From IMG/VR virus record IMGVR_UViG_3300021139_002107, positions 1 through 46,956 of that record: a stretch of 46,956 bases of DNA. One strand, given 5' to 3'. The translations under genes were made by a program, and so were the position numbers. Each line of letters opens with the position of its first letter. The first letter of the stretch is position 1. Origin of the DNA: a virus. Shown one piece after another: positions 41,377-46,956 of the stretch. The notes under the pieces were generated by a model. That model was not told the DNA's origin. It saw only the letters and a list, made by a program, of their open reading frames with translations, and did no database searches.

Positions 41377-41883
41377 TTCTAGGTAGTTAGCCCAGCTTGG
41401 GTGTTGATATTCCCAGTGCATCTTTTTACGCTTGTCAGCTAGCTGAAAGTACGTAGGCTTGAATGGCTTAGACTTTGGAACAATCTTTTTATTGTTACCT
41501 TTGCTGGCATTACAATCCGCACAGGCGCACACCGTGTTTTCAAACGTAGTTTTACCGCCGTGTGATGTTGGCAGTACGTGGTCCAATGTAGCTGTTTTAC
41601 GGCTAACATCATCTCCGCAATACTGGCAAACATAACCGTCACGAAGGAATACATTCTGTTTGCTAAAACGAACAGATGTTTTCTTTTTTTGGAATTCTTT
41701 CAACATTACTACAGCAGGAACACGAGTTTCCCACTTTTCACTATGAACGATCCAATCATCGTACCATTCTAAAACTACTGCTTTTTCGGTAACGAGATAG
41801 CGAATTGCTTCTTCCCAGCAGATTGTGCTCAATGGAAGAAAACTAACAGGACTTGCGTCTGCATTTAATACTAGGGTTGACAT
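41374..41883 (-). CDS. HNH endonuclease
   Basis: The 169-residue protein has an N-terminal domain (MSTLVLNADASPVSFLPLST) common in HNH proteins of this type, and a C-terminal HNH: VCQYCGDD, LDHVLPTSHGG, then ACADCNASKGN, with zinc cysteines, catalytic His and Asn. Could act in DNA packaging, host DNA degradation or homing. It has its own promoter at 41922-41950. Confidence 0.93.
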   Translation of the reverse strand: MSTLVLNADASPVSFLPLSTICWEEAIRYLVTEKAVVLEWYDDWIVHSEKWETRVPAVVMLKEFQKKKTSVRFSKQNVFLRDGYVCQYCGDDVSRKTATLDHVLPTSHGGKTTFENTVCACADCNASKGNNKKIVPKSKPFKPTYFQLADKRKKMHWEYQHPSWANYLE

Positions 41884-41921
41884 TTCTATTTCTTTCTATG
41901 TGTTTGTGACCCGAAGTATTT

Positions 41922-41950
41922 ATTATATACAAAATTACCAGAGTTGTCAA
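41922..41950 (-). promoter_or_regulatory. sigma70-like promoter for HNH gene
   Basis: Minus strand: TTGACA (41950-41945), 17-base spacer containing TGGTAATT, TATAAT (41927-41922). The -35 box directly abuts the TAA of the upstream gene. The leader to the HNH ATG is about 38 bases. Confidence 0.85.
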
Positions 41951-42229
41951 TTATATTTTACGGTCACTATCGATGGATTGATTCCAAAAATTCCTACTTT
42001 CGACACCTATCTTTTGGGCAAAGCGTTTTGGATTGCAGTTTGGACACACATGAAAGAACTCGTTACTGATTCTGTTTGGATCCATGTTCCCCTGGGCTCG
42101 TTCGAATATAGTATTGCATGAGTCGCATTTAAGAACTATTAAAGTTTTATATCTAGTATATGCATGTGACTTTCCTGTTTTACTCTTCCGAGTGTATTCA
42201 GTGTTAATTCTACGTGTTTCGATAAACAT
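41951..42229 (-). CDS. Zinc-ribbon protein (92 aa)
   Basis: A basic N-terminal part (TRRINTEYTRKSKTGKSHAY) is followed by two CxxC knuckles, KCDSCNTIF and HVCPNCNPKR, about 30 residues apart, so it probably binds zinc and DNA. It may be a relative of the zinc-binding part of HNH-type phage proteins. TAAATAT lies three bases before the ATG and no ribosome binding site is seen. It diverges from the fibre gene. Confidence 0.7.
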   Translation of the reverse strand: MFIETRRINTEYTRKSKTGKSHAYTRYKTLIVLKCDSCNTIFERAQGNMDPNRISNEFFHVCPNCNPKRFAQKIGVESRNFWNQSIDSDRKI

Positions 42230-42262
42230 TGAATATTTACATTCGGATTTTAAAATTGGCTG

Positions 42263-42270
42263 CTAAATAT
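42263..42270 (+). promoter_or_regulatory. T4-like late promoter word CTAAATAT
   Basis: The word lies 18 bases before the fibre start at 42289 and matches the one at 6034-6041. It would give a short leader. Confidence 0.45.
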
Positions 42271-42288
42271 GGTAAAGCGAGATCCACT

Positions 42289-45200
42289 ATGACCATTCAC
42301 TATGTTAACACCGGCAGTAGCCCAAATGCAGGAGACGGCGATAGCCTTCGTGTAGCCTTTACTAAAATTAATACAAATTTTGGATTTATTGAAAATCAGT
42401 TACTTAATATTAGCACTGGTACTATTAATGTTACTGCCAATTCGTGGCAACTAACATCGAGTACCTCAGTAGCAAGTTTAACAGCAGATGGCACACTGAC
42501 TATTCCGGGAGTTATTGCAAGTAGCAACACGGTAACAACTTGGACTGCTGACATTATAAATGTTACTACAGGTACATACACAGATGTGTTCCTTGGGACA
42601 GACGAATTTATTACCGATGCTGAAGATCAAGTGATTATCACTGGCGTTAGTGCTCCTCATCAAGTTAATGGTGTTTGGTATTATTCAGCAGGTAGTTATA
42701 ATGCAATACAACTATTTCACGATCAAGCTCTAAATCATCCAGTTGATAGTTCTACCTGGACAAATTATACCAGTGGTGGTACAGCACAAAATGTAATTTC
42801 TACAGGAGTTACACTACAGGCAGGTGAAAATAGTTGGATCTTCACATCAGACGGAACACTACTCAATCCTGCAAATTCGGCTGCACCTATTCAGTGGGGA
42901 GGCGGTAGTTATATTGAAGAAGGCATGGGCCTTAATGTTGTGGGTATAGGTAGCCTTAATCTTTTTGTAGTTGACGAAACTGATCCTAACAATCCTAATT
43001 ATTCTACCTTTTTCTTAAACACAGACGGATCTTTACAATTCCCAGACCAATCCAGACAATACACCGCATGGACAGGTACTAATCAATTGGTTGCAGGTTC
43101 AGCAGTAGTAAGCCTAGATGATAACGGTACATTAACGGTTCCGGGTTATTTGCCCGTGACGTTTACTGCTACTATGGATTCTGCACACTTTGTAAGTGGT
43201 ACATTAGACTTAACTGATGACCCGTGGTATTATACCGTTACTTTTGCAATTACCACAGCTAGTTCTGTTGAAACACAAATCAATGGCGATGTAGTGTGGA
43301 ATAGTGATCCAAATTATCCTGCTAACGGTCATTTTGAATTTACTGAAGCAGATCACGGAATCCCCGGTTATACATTAGTTGTACAACTAAATCAAGTATC
43401 AGCAGGCGAAGCAGGATGGGCAGCTGACCTAGCATGTTCAGAACCACCGCCTTTTTATCCTACTATTGTATCACCTGGAACCATTAAACTCGTTGCTAAT
43501 ACTAGCACTTGGATTTTTGGTACAGATGGTAATTTAATATTACCCGCTAACGGAATTATTAAAAATTCTGACGGGACAGAATATGGAGGAGGCAGCGGTA
43601 CTCCAACTGAAATTCAAGATGGACCAACACTGGCTTACATAAACGGGGTTGGCGGAAGTTTTATTGTTAGTGTTAATGATTCTGATGCAGTATGGGAATT
43701 CCGAACAGACGGTCGTATTGTATTTCCAGATAGCTCTGAACAAGGTACAGCCTATAAAGGAGTAATAAGTTCCGGCACAGCACCTGATCCGATTCCAGGA
43801 TCTTTATGGTATGATACTAACAGCGGCCGCTTATATCTAAACTATGACGAGACATGGGTTGATGCTTCTCCAGAGACTCATGTCCCGTCAGTGGTATCTG
43901 CATTTACTAATGATGCAGGATATCTTACATCAACAAATGCGCTAGTCAACGGCAGTTATTCTGTATCTTTAGGATCAGATGGAAAAATAAATCTTTCCTT
44001 GCCGGGAACTATAGTTCTTCCGGATGACACTCCGTTAAAAATCTCTACAAACAATACAATTACTGCTCCTGTAGGCACACATAATCTGAGCCTAAGCGGT
44101 AGTAGTGTACAAACTGATAGTCTATATCTAGTATTAGAAACAAATGGCCAACAGGGATTTTTCATTGATGAAAACGATGGATATATTGAAGTAGGAAAAC
44201 TAGGAAACTCACCTGCGAGATTTATCTATGATACAAATACTCCTGCAGGAAGAAGTGGCGACTTTGAAATTCAAACTGAAAGATTCACATCTGGCGGTGA
44301 AAGTTCAGTTTGGATTACTACACAAAGCAGAGATCATCAATGGAGATTCGATGGAGCTGGTAGTTTAACATTACCTGGCGGAACAACAATTACAGACAAT
44401 AGTAGCCGACCACAAATCACCAGTGTTAGTAATTTTAGAATAACAACTGATTCTACTACTAATTTCATGGGACCATACACTTGGACCTTTTCCGAAGACA
44501 CAGGTGATGGATTAGTTCTTCCAGACGGTAGTAAAATTTATAATGGTTATGCAAATCATAACCTTGCTATCCGTGCAGTAAATAATTCAGACTTTAGCAT
44601 TTTAACTAATAATTCTTCGACCACTAGTGCATGGACATTTAATCAATATGGTAATTTAACATTCCCACAAGGCACTACTCTCGGTTATAGCGATCCTGGT
44701 GGATTTATTATAGATGGTGCCGCTAACAAAGATATTTCAATCTATACATATAATACTTCAACTGATTACGGTTGGATATTTGGCACAGATGGTACCTTAA
44801 CACTACCTGGAAGTTTAACTGGTGATTCTGTATCTATACAAGGTGCTCCTGTTACTATAACTATCACGGACACCGGTGGTGTTTGGGCAGGCGCTGTTGG
44901 TACATACACAAGATTCAGTAACGTAACACCTCCCTTATGGACACCTGCTAACTATAATCCCGGCAGTGATTCTTCTATCACATACATTGGTGGTTGGCAA
45001 CTGAACAACCCATCATTTGGTCACCCTGTGTATGTAAACACCGGCACACTAACCAGTCCGTCAGCCACATGGAATCCTGACACACAATTTGGTCTTGGAT
45101 CTGGTAACCCAGCAGGTGCTTATACCTATTCTAATTGGACATTCAATACAGATGATGGTAGTCTAACATTTCCTGGCACCCAAACTATAACTGATGTTGA

Positions 45201-46626
45201 TACTGATTTGGTTATTGCTAATCCTAATCTAAGGGCTGGAATCAAACTTAGTGTTACTCACCCAGGTCCTTACACAAATAGTTGGTATTTTAATTCTGCT
45301 GGTGCTATCGTATTTCCGGACAATACACAACAGACTACAGCATGGACTGGTACGGTAGCTTACAGCAATGTTACAGGAACTCCTGATTTAAGCAGTTATG
45401 CAACTCAAGGTTATGTAACAAGTCGAGGATACTTAACTTCAAGTACGGTTAACCAATATGTAACTAGTGGATACACTACAACAAGTACACTGGTCAACGG
45501 TACTGCAACCTTAACACTATCGAATACAGGTGTGTTAGCGTCAAACATAGGATTCTTAGATTTTACTACAACTGACACAAGTCGAACAGGAGCACCTACT
45601 GGTACTAATAGAAGTCCGGGAACTAGAATTGTATTGTGGCCTCAAGTAGTTGCAGGACGATTCACAGGTAATGATGTTGACTTCGGTATTGGTGTTACTA
45701 CTACATCTACATGGTTTAGTGTTCCGCAAAATAACTCCAACTATAGTTTCCAATTCTATGCAGGTACAGCATCGATTACTACAATTGATGGAGTTGGTAA
45801 TTTAACACTTTCCGGACAGATAAAAACTCCCGCTGGTTCAAATGCTAACCTAGTGTTGAATCCAGACGGACTTGCAGATGTTATTGTTACTACATCTACT
45901 CAGATAATAATGTATGCTACTAACACTAGCATATCAACTACAACCGGTGCGCTTGTTGTGTCGGGTGGCGTAGGTGTAGGCGGTACGGTTACTGCTAACA
46001 AGTTCGTAGGTGATGGTTCAAGTTTAACTAACATTACGGTTACTCAACAAGCAAACATTGTTGGTTCACAACCTAATGTAACCTTAGTTGCTGGTAATTA
46101 CTCGTATCTGTTTGACAACACTGGTAACTTTACAATGCCTTATAATGGCGACATTATAATGACAGGTACTAATGCTAATATCAGTTTAGGCGGTAATATT
46201 ACAATGCCAAACCGTCCAGCGTTCCGTGTGTATGGCGCCGGCACTACTCAAAACTTAAGTACAACGGTTAATACTAATGGTATATTAAATGGCAATAACT
46301 ACGCGGTTGATTATCAACAGGGTACAGCTTTAAGTACATCAACAGGCGTGTTTACAGCACCTATTGCAGGCCTATACAGCATCCATCTTAACGCCCGTGT
46401 TTACAGCAATACTGCACCGGCGGCACAGGCCATTGTCATAAAGAACTATGCTACTACGAGTTCAAATATGGTTATGTGGGAAACAGCGGCTAATTCAACG
46501 GTCAACCATTTTGGCGTTAGTACTATAGCCAAACTAGCAGTAGGCGATACTCTTGTACTCAAGGTAACGGTAGGATCAATCAACTTTGATGCCAACGACA
46601 GCTGGGCAGTGGCCTACATAGGATAA
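42289..46626 (+). CDS. Large repeat-containing tail fibre-type protein with C1q-like tip
   Basis: A 1445-residue virion protein. It starts MTIHYVNTGSSPNAGDGDSL and RVAFTKINTNF, a start common in fibre-type proteins of T4-like phages. About 15 degenerate repeats with the pattern W-x-F-x-x-DG-x-L-x-x-P follow (WIFGTDGNLILP, WEFRTDGRIVFP, WIFGTDGTLTLP, WYFNSAGAIVFP). The C-terminal 130 residues (STSTGVFTAPIAGLYSIHLN) look like a C1q/TNF-type trimeric head. Start is Met at 42289, since an upstream frame lies in the divergent gene. Probable receptor-binding fibre. Confidence 0.87.
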   Translation: MTIHYVNTGSSPNAGDGDSLRVAFTKINTNFGFIENQLLNISTGTINVTANSWQLTSSTSVASLTADGTLTIPGVIASSNTVTTWTADIINVTTGTYTDVFLGTDEFITDAEDQVIITGVSAPHQVNGVWYYSAGSYNAIQLFHDQALNHPVDSSTWTNYTSGGTAQNVISTGVTLQAGENSWIFTSDGTLLNPANSAAPIQWGGGSYIEEGMGLNVVGIGSLNLFVVDETDPNNPNYSTFFLNTDGSLQFPDQSRQYTAWTGTNQLVAGSAVVSLDDNGTLTVPGYLPVTFTATMDSAHFVSGTLDLTDDPWYYTVTFAITTASSVETQINGDVVWNSDPNYPANGHFEFTEADHGIPGYTLVVQLNQVSAGEAGWAADLACSEPPPFYPTIVSPGTIKLVANTSTWIFGTDGNLILPANGIIKNSDGTEYGGGSGTPTEIQDGPTLAYINGVGGSFIVSVNDSDAVWEFRTDGRIVFPDSSEQGTAYKGVISSGTAPDPIPGSLWYDTNSGRLYLNYDETWVDASPETHVPSVVSAFTNDAGYLTSTNALVNGSYSVSLGSDGKINLSLPGTIVLPDDTPLKISTNNTITAPVGTHNLSLSGSSVQTDSLYLVLETNGQQGFFIDENDGYIEVGKLGNSPARFIYDTNTPAGRSGDFEIQTERFTSGGESSVWITTQSRDHQWRFDGAGSLTLPGGTTITDNSSRPQITSVSNFRITTDSTTNFMGPYTWTFSEDTGDGLVLPDGSKIYNGYANHNLAIRAVNNSDFSILTNNSSTTSAWTFNQYGNLTFPQGTTLGYSDPGGFIIDGAANKDISIYTYNTSTDYGWIFGTDGTLTLPGSLTGDSVSIQGAPVTITITDTGGVWAGAVGTYTRFSNVTPPLWTPANYNPGSDSSITYIGGWQLNNPSFGHPVYVNTGTLTSPSATWNPDTQFGLGSGNPAGAYTYSNWTFNTDDGSLTFPGTQTITDVDTDLVIANPNLRAGIKLSVTHPGPYTNSWYFNSAGAIVFPDNTQQTTAWTGTVAYSNVTGTPDLSSYATQGYVTSRGYLTSSTVNQYVTSGYTTTSTLVNGTATLTLSNTGVLASNIGFLDFTTTDTSRTGAPTGTNRSPGTRIVLWPQVVAGRFTGNDVDFGIGVTTTSTWFSVPQNNSNYSFQFYAGTASITTIDGVGNLTLSGQIKTPAGSNANLVLNPDGLADVIVTTSTQIIMYATNTSISTTTGALVVSGGVGVGGTVTANKFVGDGSSLTNITVTQQANIVGSQPNVTLVAGNYSYLFDNTGNFTMPYNGDIIMTGTNANISLGGNITMPNRPAFRVYGAGTTQNLSTTVNTNGILNGNNYAVDYQQGTALSTSTGVFTAPIAGLYSIHLNARVYSNTAPAAQAIVIKNYATTSSNMVMWETAANSTVNHFGVSTIAKLAVGDTLVLKVTVGSINFDANDSWAVAYIG

Positions 46627-46629
46627 ACA

Positions 46630-46956
46630 ATGATTATACAAGGTGTAACCCTAAACAACATAAGTGTATACGATAACACTTTTAATACCAATGGTGCCTT
46701 GCTCTATGTAGACATGGGTAATACCGCTAGTTATCCCGGCTCGGGTACTACATACACAGATTTATCTGGCAATGGTAATACAGGTACTAGCTCAGGCAGT
46801 CCTACTTATAGCAATCAGTATGGTGGTTATGTAAATTTCAATGGCTCCCAGTATGTTGCCACAACCTCAGCCAAATACAATAAAACTTATACAGGTAAGA
46901 CGGTGTTTGTCGTAGCCCGACTGACCAGTATTAATCCTGGTACTTATCGTTGCCTG
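46630..46956 (+). CDS. LamG-like virion protein, partial (3' end outside the window)
   Basis: The first 109 residues are visible: MIIQGVTLNNISVYDNTFNT at the start, then YTDLSGNGNTGTSSGSP, NFNGSQYVATTSA and GKTVFVVARL. This is the pattern of concanavalin/LamG-type domains used as glycan-binding parts in phage virions. It follows the fibre gene by three bases. The rest is cut by the window edge. Confidence 0.78.
   Translation, partial: MIIQGVTLNNISVYDNTFNTNGALLYVDMGNTASYPGSGTTYTDLSGNGNTGTSSGSPTYSNQYGGYVNFNGSQYVATTSAKYNKTYTGKTVFVVARLTSINPGTYRCL

Overview
The window reads as part of a large tailed-phage genome, most likely an uncultured aquatic T4-like myovirus. The basis is AT-rich, densely packed DNA, overlapping stop/start codons, large virion-type fibre proteins, an ATP-dependent DNA ligase, a SleB-type lysis hydrolase, HNH and GIY-YIG-like nucleases, one tRNA, and short genes each with its own sigma70-like promoter. 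The phage assignment rests on gene content and family knowledge only; no capsid, portal or terminase gene lies in the window.

Layout. (1) 1-1749, minus strand: four small genes, mostly with a private promoter of the form TTGACA-N17-TATAAT carrying GGTAAAA in the spacer. (2) 1750-2699: repeat-rich noncoding DNA with a minus-strand tRNA-Met(CAT), a minus-strand terminator, possible structured RNA, a 21-bp tandem repeat, many ACCGT motifs and three copies of a 14-bp element each next to a TATA box. (3) 2700-3074: a small lipoprotein. (4) 3163-5967, minus: two GT9-like glycosyltransferases, a methyltransferase and small proteins. (5) 6067-8271: a virion-type protein with Ig-like segments. (6) 8311-37252: about 29 kb of plus-strand genes, nearly all overlapping or abutting. 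It holds a glycosyltransferase with a repeated N-terminal module, three N-terminal-twitch radical SAM proteins, a fourth radical SAM protein, a B12-binding-type radical SAM protein, a half-length DegT-like aminotransferase, a glycine amidinotransferase homologue, a three-domain fusion (2OG oxygenase, glycosyltransferase-like, UDP-sugar dehydrogenase), five more paralogues of the glycosyltransferase-like domain, RmlC, a split E1-type TPP enzyme, three NAD-dependent epimerases, a second 2OG oxygenase, three SGNH-like proteins, a nucleotidyltransferase and a methyltransferase. (7) 37350-38264: SleB-type hydrolase and a candidate holin. (8) 38273-41350: small proteins, IscU, ErpA, ATP-dependent DNA ligase and translation factor IF-1, ending in a terminator shared with convergent minus-strand HNH and zinc-ribbon genes. 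(9) 42289 to the end: a 1445-residue fibre with about 15 repeats and a C1q-like tip, then the start of a LamG-like protein that runs off the window.

How it may fit together (inference). The 29-kb run looks like a phage-borne pathway for an unusual glycan, or for decorating a glycan, protein or virion surface: sugar nucleotides made or remodelled by the epimerases, RmlC, dehydrogenase and nucleotidyltransferase; unusual groups added by radical SAM, amidinotransferase, TPP and 2OG enzymes; transfer by the glycosyltransferase-like proteins; trimming by the SGNH-like proteins. The phage IscU and ErpA could supply Fe-S clusters to its five radical SAM enzymes. The combination of a radical-SAM-rich modification operon and phage-encoded Fe-S assembly is the strongest candidate here for an undescribed system.
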